Source of the DNA: a virus
IMG/VR virus record: IMGVR_UViG_3300032087_000961
Span: 1 to 49,618 of that record
Strand: one strand, 5' to 3'
Length of the DNA stretch: 49,618 bases
How positions within the stretch are numbered: position 1 is the first letter of the stretch; every line of letters starts with the position of its first letter. This document shows, piece by piece, positions 1 to 7,048 of the stretch. Below the pieces are notes generated by a model. The model did no database searches. It saw only the letters and a program-made list of their open reading frames with translations, and was not told where the DNA came from. Position numbers and translations under genes: made by a program.

Positions 1-16
1 CTATACGTTTTAACAT
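1..16 (-). CDS. Fibre propeller paralogue, start only (cut by window edge)
   Basis: Only the first five codons are present. They read MLKRI, the same start as the complete propeller gene at 30953-32410 (MLKRIG). The 16 bases differ from 32395-32410 at one synonymous position (lysine AAA against AAG). The gene lies 2 bases after the stop of the 19-1473 gene, matching the 32413/32410 spacing. This is seen directly. That the rest of the gene encodes a seven-bladed propeller is inference from the paralogue. Confidence 0.6.
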
Positions 17-18
17 AG

Positions 19-237
19 TTACCCTTTCACGATAAGTTTAGTTGCCGATACAGCCGTCCCTGCAAAGACGCTAGGATCATCAGCCGTTGTATCTAATGTG
101 CCATCCGTCTGAACGTAGTAGCTTTGCCCTGATGTTAATCCTGACAGGTTGTCAGCTATTGCACCTTGCGTATCTATGATAGCCCCTGCTGTGTCTGCTG
201 CACCACTACGAGCTATGCCTATGTAGTTTTCGGAGGT
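19..237 (-). repeat. Diverged direct repeat, copy 1 (fibre C-terminal module)
   Basis: This stretch is nearly identical in DNA to 32413-32631, with roughly a dozen differences by eye. It is much closer than the neighbouring cassette genes, which match at about 80-85 percent. It encodes the C-terminal module of the propeller family. The sudden rise in identity here marks a likely recombination or assembly join zone between the two cassettes. Confidence 0.75.
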
Positions 238-1473
238 GATGTTTGATTCAGTAGATGCGTTTTGAAATACTATTGATGTGCCGTAGTTAGAGTTGCCATT
301 ATCTCTGTAAGCTATGACAACTTTGTTTAAGTCAGAGTCATAGATTGCTGAATTATAGGTTGAATTAGCAGTTTCATAAACAGAGGCACTACCAAAACTA
401 ATTGAAGTCCCACTAACTGTTCCGACAATAAGCGTACCATAGTTACTGTTTCCTACATCTCTGTACGCAATAACAACCTTCTGAACATTATTGTCATAAG
501 TGATTGAAATAAAATTAGAGCTAGCACTTTCAAACACAACAGCACTACCAAAGCTAATAGACGTACCACTCACAGTGCCTACTATAGCTGTACCATACTC
601 AGAGTTACCAACATCTTCATAAGCTATTACAACTTTTTGTGCGTTAGAGTCATAAACTCCTGAAATGTACTCAACCGTAGCACTCTCAAATACAACGGCA
701 GTGCCAAAACTAATAGACGTTCCGCTTACAGTACCAACAATAGCAGTTCCGTAAAAAGAGTTACCATTATCTCTATAAGCTATAACAACTTTTTGAGCAC
801 TAGCATCATAGATAGCTGAAATATAACTGGTAGAACCACTTTCAAATATAACAGGAGAACCAAAGCTAATTGAAGTACCTGATACTGTTCCTACTATAGC
901 AGTGCCTTTGCTAGAGTTAGCAAAATCTCTATAAGCTATGACAACTTTCTGAGCATTAGCATCATAGGCTGCTGAAATGACTTCGGTACTCGCACTCTCA
1001 AACACAGCAGCAGAACCAAAACTAATAGACGTTCCACTAACTGTTCCTACTATAGCAGTGCCGTATTCAGAACCGCCAACATCAGTATAAGCTATAACAA
1101 CTTTCTGAGCGTTAGTATCATAAATAACTGACATGTTAGTGCTATAAGCACTCTCAAATACAGTAGGAGAGCCAAAGCTGATAGACGTGCCACTGACTGT
1201 TCCAACGATAGCCGTACCGTAGCTAGAGTTGCCACCATCCCTATAAGCTAAAATCACTTTCTGAGCATTAGAGTCATAAACTCCTGAAATAAAATCGGCA
1301 GTAGCACTCTCAAATACAACAGAAGAACCAAAACCTTCAGTAACAGTTGTCTCAGAAACAACACTCACCGTCCCATCAGAGTTCACAACTACAGGAGTAC
1401 CATTCGTCAGCGTACCACTAGCTACAGCGTGTTCCTGTCTTGGTACGCTTGGATCATTACCAATGATACGCAT
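19..1473 (-). CDS. Seven-repeat beta-propeller fibre / receptor-binding candidate
   Basis: The 484-residue protein has three parts. Residues 1-57 are a conserved N-terminal stem containing VASGTLTNGTPVVVNSDGTV. Residues 58-406 hold seven repeats of 52 residues, the last one short, each with the core YDSNAQKVVIAYRD then YGTAIVGTVSGTSISFG. Residues 407-484 are a C-terminal module with TSENYIGIARSG and QSYYVQTDGTL. The stem ends in SSVVFESA, which is the last strand of a repeat unit, while repeat seven lacks that strand. This is the usual velcro closure of a beta-propeller. The position in the virion late operon beside fibre genes suggests a surface fibre or receptor-binding subunit. Paralogues are at 1750-3237 and 30953-32410, and a propeller-less form is at 32413-32766. 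The fold and role are inference. Confidence 0.75.
   Translation of the reverse strand: MRIIGNDPSVPRQEHAVASGTLTNGTPVVVNSDGTVSVVSETTVTEGFGSSVVFESATADFISGVYDSNAQKVILAYRDGGNSSYGTAIVGTVSGTSISFGSPTVFESAYSTNMSVIYDTNAQKVVIAYTDVGGSEYGTAIVGTVSGTSISFGSAAVFESASTEVISAAYDANAQKVVIAYRDFANSSKGTAIVGTVSGTSISFGSPVIFESGSTSYISAIYDASAQKVVIAYRDNGNSFYGTAIVGTVSGTSISFGTAVVFESATVEYISGVYDSNAQKVVIAYEDVGNSEYGTAIVGTVSGTSISFGSAVVFESASSNFISITYDNNVQKVVIAYRDVGNSNYGTLIVGTVSGTSISFGSASVYETANSTYNSAIYDSDLNKVVIAYRDNGNSNYGTSIVFQNASTESNITSENYIGIARSGAADTAGAIIDTQGAIADNLSGLTSGQSYYVQTDGTLDTTADDPSVFAGTAVSATKLIVKG
256..1302 (-). repeat. Seven tandem 156-bp coding repeats (propeller blades)
   Basis: Six full units and one short unit of 52 codons are visible by protein alignment. 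Each carries the segment GTAIVGTVSGTSISFG or a close variant. The protein repeats are far more alike than the codons, since synonymous positions vary between units, so the array is under protein-level selection rather than freshly duplicated. Confidence 0.85.
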
Positions 1474-1479
1474 GATGTT

Positions 1480-1746
1480 TTACTCCCCACCCTCTTCAGC
1501 GTCTGGGTCTACCCAATCAGGGTTGGCTGCCCAAGTTGTGCCGTCAAAGGTATACTTGTTGCCTGTCCAATCTTCGGGTGCGTTGGTTACATTGTCAGTG
1601 ATTGTAACTGTGGTGCTATTGAGGTCAGCAATAATAAACTGAGCAGGATCACCCACTGTAATATTATCTGCTGTCGCTGTGATTGTTACGTCATCTGCAA
1701 GTAGATATTTGCTTAGACCTGTTGACGTTTCTACGATAGTTTTCAT
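1480..1746 (-). CDS. Small conserved fibre-cassette protein
   Basis: This 88-residue protein begins MKTIVETSTGLSKYLLADDV and ends with an acidic tail (DPDAEEGGE). It has a close homologue at 32772-33035 in the second cassette. A WTGNKYTFDGTTW segment looks like a short beta domain of the type found at the ends of fibre proteins. It lies between two propeller genes with gaps of 3-6 bases, so it is probably co-translated with them. I do not recognise a named family. A role in fibre assembly or as a fibre attachment piece is inference from context. Confidence 0.7.
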   Translation of the reverse strand: MKTIVETSTGLSKYLLADDVTITATADNITVGDPAQFIIADLNSTTVTITDNVTNAPEDWTGNKYTFDGTTWAANPDWVDPDAEEGGE

Positions 1747-1749
1747 TCT

Positions 1750-3237
1750 TTAACCTTTCACTATTAGTTCTGTAGCTGATATAGCAGTTCCTGCTGTTAC
1801 TGAGGGATCATCTGCTGTTAATCCTAGTGTGCCATCCGTTTGCACAAAATATGTTTGCCCTGCTGTAAGGCTGCTTTGGTTTCTGTCGATTGTGTTTGTT
1901 GTGTTTATTGCAGCACTCTGTGTGTCTGCGTATGCACCGTCAGAAAAGCCTATGTAGTTTTCTGAGGTGAGGGTTGTAGAAGTAAATGAAGGTCTATAAG
2001 AAACTGCTGTTCCATATTCACTATTAGCATTATCTTTAAAAGCTATAAGACTTCTATTTACATTACTGTCAAACGATATGGAAGTATAACCTGTAGCTGA
2101 ACCTGAGGTAAATTCCTTCGGTGTATCAGCAACAACAGTTGTGCCAGAAACTTTTAAAGGAAACACATAACCACGATTTGAATAACTACCACTTACTGTA
2201 CGTGGATAAACAACAAGAACTTTCTTAGCATTAGAATCATATATCACATTACCATGCGAGCTTTCGCCATAGTCTCCTGTATTGTCAAATGCAACAGGAG
2301 TACCAAAACTAATACTTGTGCCAGAAACAGTGCCGACAACAGCAGTTCCTCGTTTGAAGTCCGTAGAACCAGAAGTTTCGTGGTCTTGCCTATAAGCAAT
2401 AACTACTTTACCAGTATCACTGTCAAACGCTATACCAGAGTGGTTTATCTTACCTGATTCAAATTCCACCTCTGATCCAAAACTAATATCTGTTCCACTG
2501 ACCGTTCCAACAACAGCTTTACCTTTACTTGAGTCACCATCATCTCTAAACGAAACAACTGTTTTGTTGTTAATGCTATCGTGAACAGATCTAGTTTTTT
2601 CTGTAGTGCCACTGTTAAAAACAACAGGTGTTCCAAAACTTATGCTTGTACCACTTACAGTTCCAACTATTGCAGTCCCGTAACTACTATTGCCATAATT
2701 TCTATAAGTAATAATAACTTTTCCTGCTGTGCTATCAAAAGAAATACCTAGTTCAGCGTTATTTGCGTTATTAAATTCTGTAGCACTGCCCCAAGTTACA
2801 GTAGTTCCTGATAAAGAACCGACTATTGCATAACCATGATTGCTGTCATTACCATTCCTAAAAACAGTAACAATTCTATTGTTTGTGCTATCAAAGGCAG
2901 AGGCGATTTGTTGATGGTCTCCTGATAAAGCAACAGCATCAGTACCAAAAGAAACACCACCATCTGATGCCACCGTTGCAACTACATATCTCATGTTAGG
3001 ACTAGTACGATAAACAATTATATGTTTATTATTAGAGCTATCAAAAACAGTAGTAATAAAAGCAGAATTAAGTGCATTAAAAGCACTTTCTGTTCCTAGA
3101 GCTTCTGTTGTAGTGGTTTCACTAACACTGCTCACAGTACCATCAGAGTTGACAACAACAGGAGTACCATCAGTTAAAGCACCAGAAGCAACTGCTCTGA
3201 CCTGACCATCTTTTGCAATATTACCGAAAGATTTCAT
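1750..3237 (-). CDS. Seven-repeat beta-propeller fibre protein, second paralogue
   Basis: The 495-residue protein shares the stem (AVASGALTDGTPVVVNSDGT) and C-terminal module (LTSENYIGFSDG, TYFVQTDGTLG) of its neighbour. Its seven repeats (residues about 57-419) are more diverged: units two to five keep GTAVVGTVSGTSISFG-like cores, while units one, six and seven have drifted, and units five and six carry insertions of several residues. The start MKSFGNIAKDG differs from the other paralogues, which start MRIIG, MLKRIG or MLRVIG. The second cassette has no counterpart between its MKTIV and MANPN genes. It may provide an alternative or additional receptor-binding head. The function is inferred. 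Confidence 0.72.
   Translation of the reverse strand: MKSFGNIAKDGQVRAVASGALTDGTPVVVNSDGTVSSVSETTTTEALGTESAFNALNSAFITTVFDSSNNKHIIVYRTSPNMRYVVATVASDGGVSFGTDAVALSGDHQQIASAFDSTNNRIVTVFRNGNDSNHGYAIVGSLSGTTVTWGSATEFNNANNAELGISFDSTAGKVIITYRNYGNSSYGTAIVGTVSGTSISFGTPVVFNSGTTEKTRSVHDSINNKTVVSFRDDGDSSKGKAVVGTVSGTDISFGSEVEFESGKINHSGIAFDSDTGKVVIAYRQDHETSGSTDFKRGTAVVGTVSGTSISFGTPVAFDNTGDYGESSHGNVIYDSNAKKVLVVYPRTVSGSYSNRGYVFPLKVSGTTVVADTPKEFTSGSATGYTSISFDSNVNRSLIAFKDNANSEYGTAVSYRPSFTSTTLTSENYIGFSDGAYADTQSAAINTTNTIDRNQSSLTAGQTYFVQTDGTLGLTADDPSVTAGTAISATELIVKG
1981..3069 (-). repeat. Diverged seven-unit propeller repeat array
   Basis: Seven units of about 50-59 codons were found by aligning the FDS..NK.V...R motif and the VSGT core. 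Units five and six are longer through loop insertions. The pattern fits blades whose loops are diversifying. Confidence 0.7.
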
Positions 3238-3251
3238 TAAGCTACTTTCTA

Positions 3252-3614
3252 TTAAGCGTCATCAATCTCTTCATATGAACAAACAGCGGATAAATCCCCT
3301 GCTGCACTTGCTTGTATTTTCAGTATGTCACCTTCTACTAAGTACAGCCCCATGTTCTTATCTATGGGTAGCAGTGAACTACCTGCTGCTACTGTAATGC
3401 TTTTAGCTATGTAGTAGTCTACACTTGATCGTGTAATCCACACAGATATATCAGCAGAGTTAGTGCCATCTATGTTGGCTATAACCAGCGAATTAATTTT
3501 TAATAATTTATCTGATGCAGCGGTTAATAAACTTACCGCACTTGCAGCAACATCAGCATCTACGGCTGTATTAGCATAAATACTGCTCACTGCGACTACA
3601 TTTGGATTTGCCAT
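3252..3614 (-). CDS. Conserved fibre-cassette beta protein (MANPN family)
   Basis: This 120-residue protein begins MANPNVVAVSSIYANTA. It has a homologue of the same length at 33050-33412, with 11 differences by my hand alignment, although the DNA is only about 80 percent alike. A conserved TRSSVDYYIAKSITVAAGSS segment suggests an all-beta fold. The strong protein conservation with diverged DNA shows long separate evolution under purifying selection. No named family was recognised. Its place at the head of both propeller cassettes suggests it is a fibre or collar component that holds the propeller subunits. Confidence 0.72.
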   Translation of the reverse strand: MANPNVVAVSSIYANTAVDADVAASAVSLLTAASDKLLKINSLVIANIDGTNSADISVWITRSSVDYYIAKSITVAAGSSLLPIDKNMGLYLVEGDILKIQASAAGDLSAVCSYEEIDDA

Positions 3615-3629
3615 TGAAAAACTCCTTTA

Positions 3630-3860
3630 CTATCCAAATACCATTGCCATCGCTATAGCCTTACCAGTTGTTGCTTTAGCGTCTAATTGAGTTTGTATTG
3701 GTGAAGTTACACCATCTACATACCCAAATTCTGTTGCAGAAACTCCACCTAAAAGCGTATCTAAATTTGTCCAATTAGAATTTAAATAACCACCCCAAGC
3801 GTCTTCGTCTCCGCCAACGGTAGGTAAGTTCCAAGAATAATTAGTTGTTGATGCTGGCAT
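3630..3860 (-). CDS. Short tail-fibre N-terminal-like protein
   Basis: The 76-residue protein contains TNYSWNLPTVGGDEDAWGG, then YVDGVTSPIQTQLDAKAT, then AIAMAMVFG. The first two motifs are typical of the N-terminal and junction segments of marine phage tail fibres. Here the protein stops right after them, as if the fibre shaft had been removed and the tips supplied by separate genes. The 33428-33775 gene ends with the same ATTG-AIA-AMVFG tail but has an unrelated start. The gene abuts 3861-4520 with no gap. Confidence 0.65.
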   Translation of the reverse strand: MPASTTNYSWNLPTVGGDEDAWGGYLNSNWTNLDTLLGGVSATEFGYVDGVTSPIQTQLDAKATTGKAIAMAMVFG

Positions 3861-4520
3861 TTATGCGGCCCTCTCTAAATAATCTGCTTCCGTCCAAGAT
3901 GTACTTGGGTCTGATACGTCCGTCCATGTGGTTGTTGGGTCTGGTGCATCAAGCCATTTATACCTTGAATTAATTGCTATTGAAGCAGCAGCATTTATAT
4001 CTGCTGCCATTAATCTGACGCGATTATACTCTATATTTACGCTAGATGATAGTGCAATATTTGCCTGACCTACAACATCTATCACACCGTTTGCAGTCAT
4101 AGTAGATGTTAAAGTTACATTTGAACTTGCATCGGCAATGCGCGTACCAGCACTTGTGACACTACAAGCAAGGCTAATTGCAGCAGCACCTTCTTCTACA
4201 CTGTGATTGATGCCATATATGTATGATCCATAAGTATTTTTACCGTACCCAGGTCTAAAACCTGGCACTTCTGGATATTCTACCGCTACAGCTACAACTA
4301 CGCCTTGACAAACTATGTTGACCGCAGATGTTCTAATTCTACCTGCTGAAACGGTTACATTTGAACTACACGTTACAGTTGTCGCAGCATCAATAATAAC
4401 ATCAGCATTTGCTACTACACTTGATGAGCAACTTATATTTGCTGCGCCTTGCGTTGTTTCTGGTTGCCCATAAAGCCCAGCCCCATATAGGCCAGTATTG
4501 TATGTAGAACGTAGAGCCAT
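3861..4520 (-). CDS. Repetitive beta-rich virion protein
   Basis: The 219-residue protein has a Gly/Tyr-rich start (TYNTGLYGAGLYGQ) and four or more weak repeats of about 45 residues. Each repeat is built on alternating Ala/Ser/Val strands, for example AANISCSSSVVANADVIIDA and AISLACSVTSAGTRI. A second GKNTYGSYIYG segment echoes the start. The C-terminus is WLDAPDPTTTWTDVSDPSTS. Its start overlaps the stop of 4520-4906 by one base. This looks like a structural fibre or decoration protein. No family was recognised. Confidence 0.6.
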   Translation of the reverse strand: MALRSTYNTGLYGAGLYGQPETTQGAANISCSSSVVANADVIIDAATTVTCSSNVTVSAGRIRTSAVNIVCQGVVVAVAVEYPEVPGFRPGYGKNTYGSYIYGINHSVEEGAAAISLACSVTSAGTRIADASSNVTLTSTMTANGVIDVVGQANIALSSSVNIEYNRVRLMAADINAAASIAINSRYKWLDAPDPTTTWTDVSDPSTSWTEADYLERAA

Positions 4521-4906
4521 TAAGCTAATGTAATATCAAGATCACCTGTTGGAATGCGGAAAACGTCACCATCATTGATAGCTTTTGCAGTTGTTAATGC
4601 ACTATGCACAATCATATCACCACCAGTCGAAGCAGTCATTACGGCCATGTGTGATATAGTTCCCCAATTACCACCAGAAGCGGCTGGAAACTCTACTGCT
4701 GCTGAATTTGTAGCTAAATCTCCTGAAACATTGAAACTTACGGCTGTTCTTGCGTAGCCGTTTCCTGATATTTCATTTGTAGTTGAACCACTGTCAGTTG
4801 GATCAGCAGTAAATAAACCAACGTACCAAGCAGTCGGTCTTGTAACACTTGTAGCAGTAAACACATAATTTAATACGTGTGTTTCGAAAGTATTGGTGAA
4901 AGACAT
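4520..4906 (-). CDS. Phage tail-fibre-associated beta protein
   Basis: The 128-residue protein starts MSFTNTFETHVLNYVFTATS, followed by WYVGLFTADPTDSGS, GYARTAVSF and INDGDVFRIPTGDLDITLA. This pattern is frequent in phage genomes beside fibre genes and is annotated as a minor tail or fibre-like protein. The siphovirus half has a gene of similar plan at 33784-34221 (IAIALSNTAP, LTLNDGDSLTVDF). It is separated from the adaptor gene by 45 bases. Confidence 0.6.
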   Translation of the reverse strand: MSFTNTFETHVLNYVFTATSVTRPTAWYVGLFTADPTDSGSTTNEISGNGYARTAVSFNVSGDLATNSAAVEFPAASGGNWGTISHMAVMTASTGGDMIVHSALTTAKAINDGDVFRIPTGDLDITLA

Positions 4907-4951
4907 TATTATCTCCGTTAGATCAATCTAGGTGCAATATACACCATTTTG

Positions 4952-5575
4952 TTAAGCATAACTAGATATAATAATTCTGCGACCAGAACCACCAAATCTA
5001 GTATCGTCTGAGGCTTTTTGCAAAGAAGCTAATCCATTTTGATATAAACTAGCCCACGTTTGCATTCTTGCGTCATCCAGTAAATAAGGCGCTGACTGCA
5101 TCAACGAACCATATAAATATAAATCTGGGTCAGACTGCAATAACCAGTTGAAAGTGGTAGTGTCACTTAGTTTAGGTATTTCTGCATAATAAGCAAGCTG
5201 CATTGGATATTCACCAGCTGGAGTTGGAAATACCTCTATACTATCGCCTATTTGAGCGTAAAACTGTGGTACGCCTGTTGTATCTCTATTTAATTCTCGT
5301 TTTTGCAACATATCTTCTGCACCAATTAAATCTAGCCGAACCGTTGCTGCGTCTGTTATGTTAAATCTAAAAGTTTCTAACCAATCGGCAGGCACTTGTA
5401 TGTAACGACTATCTAATGTTGCGTCTACTCGCTCAATCATTTTATAATGTCGAAGTTTTCTGTTTAAATCTGCCTCACATAATGAAATAAAATCAGGAAT
5501 AACGCTTGTTAAATCGTCTCTGTTTAACCAATTCCCAACAGCAGTTTTTAATTCACTATACGTTGTTATAGCCAT
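4952..5575 (-). CDS. Head-to-tail adaptor protein (SU10/P22 gp4-like)
   Basis: The 207-residue protein has the start MAITTYSELKTAVGNWLNRD, then FISLCEADLNRKLRHYKM, VPADWLETFRFN and FEVFPTP-like signals (IEVFPTPAGEYPMQLAYYA). These are hallmarks I associate with the phage adaptor family of short-tailed and SU10-like phages, which binds below the portal ring. The length fits. It lies downstream of the terminase genes and next to fibre genes instead of beside the portal, but all run in the same direction. The function assignment rests on motif memory. Confidence 0.68.
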   Translation of the reverse strand: MAITTYSELKTAVGNWLNRDDLTSVIPDFISLCEADLNRKLRHYKMIERVDATLDSRYIQVPADWLETFRFNITDAATVRLDLIGAEDMLQKRELNRDTTGVPQFYAQIGDSIEVFPTPAGEYPMQLAYYAEIPKLSDTTTFNWLLQSDPDLYLYGSLMQSAPYLLDDARMQTWASLYQNGLASLQKASDDTRFGGSGRRIIISSYA

Positions 5576-5866
5576 TTAACATTCCCAATTTTTTCGTGAC
5601 CAATAATTTGCAGAAAATTTATCATTTGCGCCTTTTATCCCACTTGATCTAGCACAGTAACTTTTTTTGTTTTCTGCCCTGTTTGATTTTACACTCATGT
5701 TAGGATCACCAAATTGCACAACTTTAATTTCGTCACCTTTTTTTGCAAGCACTTCCATGTCTTTGTTTTTAGAACTTGATTTTTGTGGCTTATTAAATCC
5801 ACGAAATGTTTTCCCACGATATTTTAGTTTACCATTTACTCTTTTAGCAGCCGATGCTTTTGCCAT
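5576..5866 (-). CDS. Small basic conserved phage protein
   Basis: This 96-residue lysine-rich protein contains MEVLAKKGDEIKVVQFGDPN and ends in a Cys/Trp-bearing segment (SANYWSRKNWEC). The VVQFGDPNMSVK and YWS motifs are shared with small proteins seen in many marine phage genomes beside terminase and portal genes. It is basic and may contact DNA or the packaging machine. No biochemical role is known to me. The stop is immediately followed by the adaptor gene. Confidence 0.6.
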   Translation of the reverse strand: MAKASAAKRVNGKLKYRGKTFRGFNKPQKSSSKNKDMEVLAKKGDEIKVVQFGDPNMSVKSNRAENKKSYCARSSGIKGANDKFSANYWSRKNWEC

Positions 5867-5867
5867 T

Positions 5868-6452
5868 TTACATATCCAGAGAAATTGCTAGCTCGTTGTA
5901 CTTATTTTGTATTAATCTTCTACGATCTTCAGAAGGAAGCATAAAAAAACCTTCGCCCATTTCATCAGCAACTAAATTTGCCGCTAATTCTTCAAGCGCA
6001 TTTTGCTGAGGGCTTACCATTGCTGTGTTCATAGGAGAAGCCACATCTGCTTGAGGATATGCAGAAGGCGCTGTCATGTCAAAACCACCGCCCACCTCGT
6101 AAGGATTGGTAAACGGCACTGTAACGCCTTCCATTAGCTGCATAGACATATTAGGATAATCTTGCATTGGATTTGGTTCAACTTGTTCACCAGGAACAAA
6201 TCCTCTACGGTTTTGCAATCTCTCAATTCCGTCACGATTTGTTAATTCACTAATCACATCAGTTATTGCGTCAGTAGTATCGTTTTTACGATCTCTTAAT
6301 CTATCTTCATAGCCGTAAGGACGTGTCAGTGCGTTTGCCAAAATACTTAGAAGACCACCGCCTTCAAAACGTTCACCACTTCTACCTGCGCCACCACCAT
6401 CAATTAGATCAATTAAACTTGTATATCTTGGCTGTTCGTCAATATAGGCCAT
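5868..6452 (-). CDS. Uncharacterised virion-module protein
   Basis: The 194-residue protein has a glycine-rich N-terminal stretch (DLIDGGGAGRSGERFEGGGL) and a helical C-terminus (LEELAANLVADEMGEGFFML, RLIQNKYNELAI). There is no signal peptide and no membrane segment. It is one of a run of small genes between terL and the adaptor gene, so a role in packaging or the neck is possible. I do not recognise the family. Confidence 0.6.
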   Translation of the reverse strand: MAYIDEQPRYTSLIDLIDGGGAGRSGERFEGGGLLSILANALTRPYGYEDRLRDRKNDTTDAITDVISELTNRDGIERLQNRRGFVPGEQVEPNPMQDYPNMSMQLMEGVTVPFTNPYEVGGGFDMTAPSAYPQADVASPMNTAMVSPQQNALEELAANLVADEMGEGFFMLPSEDRRRLIQNKYNELAISLDM

Positions 6453-6455
6453 TTT

Positions 6456-6560
6456 TTATTCCTTGGCTAAACACTTACCTGCCATAGCACATTTATTAGG
6501 AGTTGGACACCCTTTGCATGGCTTGAAGCTTTTTGCTGATGAATATTTACCTACTCTCAT
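6456..6560 (-). CDS. Tiny cysteine-rich protein (34 residues)
   Basis: The frame opens at 6560 with ATG and reads MRVGKYSSAKSFKPCKGC, then PTPNKCAMAGKCLAKE. Four cysteines in a CxxC...C....C pattern suggest a zinc knuckle. Its start overlaps the stop of the preceding tiny gene (ATGA). Its stop lies 3 bases before the start of 5868-6452. Packing on both sides supports a real gene. The role is unknown. Confidence 0.55.
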   Translation of the reverse strand: MRVGKYSSAKSFKPCKGCPTPNKCAMAGKCLAKE

Positions 6561-6607
6561 TTTTTCTTACCACCTTTTTTCTTACCACCTTTATGATACC
6601 CAGGCAT
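6557..6607 (-). CDS. Tiny Gly/Lys protein (16 residues)
   Basis: The frame reads MPGYHKGGKKKGGKKK. It has a good ribosome binding site (GGAG about 10 bases upstream) and its stop overlaps the next start. Short MPGYH-plus-lysine proteins recur in marine phages in this position, from memory. It may neutralise or bind DNA, which is inference. Confidence 0.5.
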   Translation of the reverse strand: MPGYHKGGKKKGGKKK

Positions 6608-6608
6608 T

Positions 6609-6869
6609 TCACGCACTCCTTTTTTTTGATGCTTTTGCTTTTTTCCATAAGTCAGCATCGGCTTTTCTAGCGCCACCTCTGCCACTTATAAAACTATTTA
6701 CTCTACCCATGCTCCAAGCTGCCATTGAAACATTTCTAGAACCAGAACCTAAATATGCTGCATCACCACGTTTTTTGACTTCTTTTAAAATACTAAGCGA
6801 AATACCACTTTCTTTTGCTTTATTAGCTAACGCGGTTTCGCTACTTCTTTTTTTTGGCTTGGGCGGCAC
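6609..6869 (-). CDS. Small basic protein related to the DUF5824-type domain
   Basis: The 86-residue protein starts with GTG inside the end of the 6841-7032 gene. The core reads ISLSILKEVKKRGDAAYLGS followed by AAWSMGRVNSFISG. This matches the plan (VFNRGIGAYKTNP ... WAYARVNSYLYAL) seen at residues about 145-185 of the capsid fusion at 42558-45206. I connect both with the DUF5824 family, whose function is unknown. It is lysine-rich at both ends. It lies downstream of the terminase in a run of small genes. Confidence 0.6.
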   Translation of the reverse strand: MPPKPKKRSSETALANKAKESGISLSILKEVKKRGDAAYLGSGSRNVSMAAWSMGRVNSFISGRGGARKADADLWKKAKASKKRSA

Positions 6870-7032
6870 GGCTTTTACTCACTTTCTTTACATCAATTGG
6901 TAAACCAAGTTTATATTTTCGTTTTGTTTCTAATATTTCTTTTTCTTTTGCATTAGGGTTTTTTGATCCCTGCAAGTATTTTTTAGGTACACCTTTTTTT
7001 GTTTTAGCAACCTTTTTAAATTTACGAGCCAT
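6841..7032 (-). CDS. Small lysine-rich protein
   Basis: The likely start is the ATG at 7032 (MARKFKKVAKTKKGVPKKYL), just beyond the stop of terL, giving 63 residues. It has VPKKYLQGSKNPNAKEKEIL and a C-terminal KSRAAQAKKKK. The segment GSKNP..K.KEI..TKRKYK.G resembles small DUF5872-like phage proteins. About a third of residues are Lys or Arg, so nucleic-acid binding is plausible. The stop overlaps the GTG start of the next gene. Confidence 0.6.
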   Translation of the reverse strand: MARKFKKVAKTKKGVPKKYLQGSKNPNAKEKEILETKRKYKLGLPIDVKKVSKSRAAQAKKKK

Positions 7033-7048
7033 GGTTTTGTTTACCACA

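Noticed and set aside
256-1302. CRISPR-like array suggested by regular repeats
   Set aside because: The 156-base periodicity is coding (52 codons), with protein-level conservation and no spacer structure.
1-3860. Diversity-generating retroelement for the fibre genes
   Set aside because: No reverse transcriptase gene and no template/variable repeat pair with adenine-specific changes was seen. The repeats are propeller blades.
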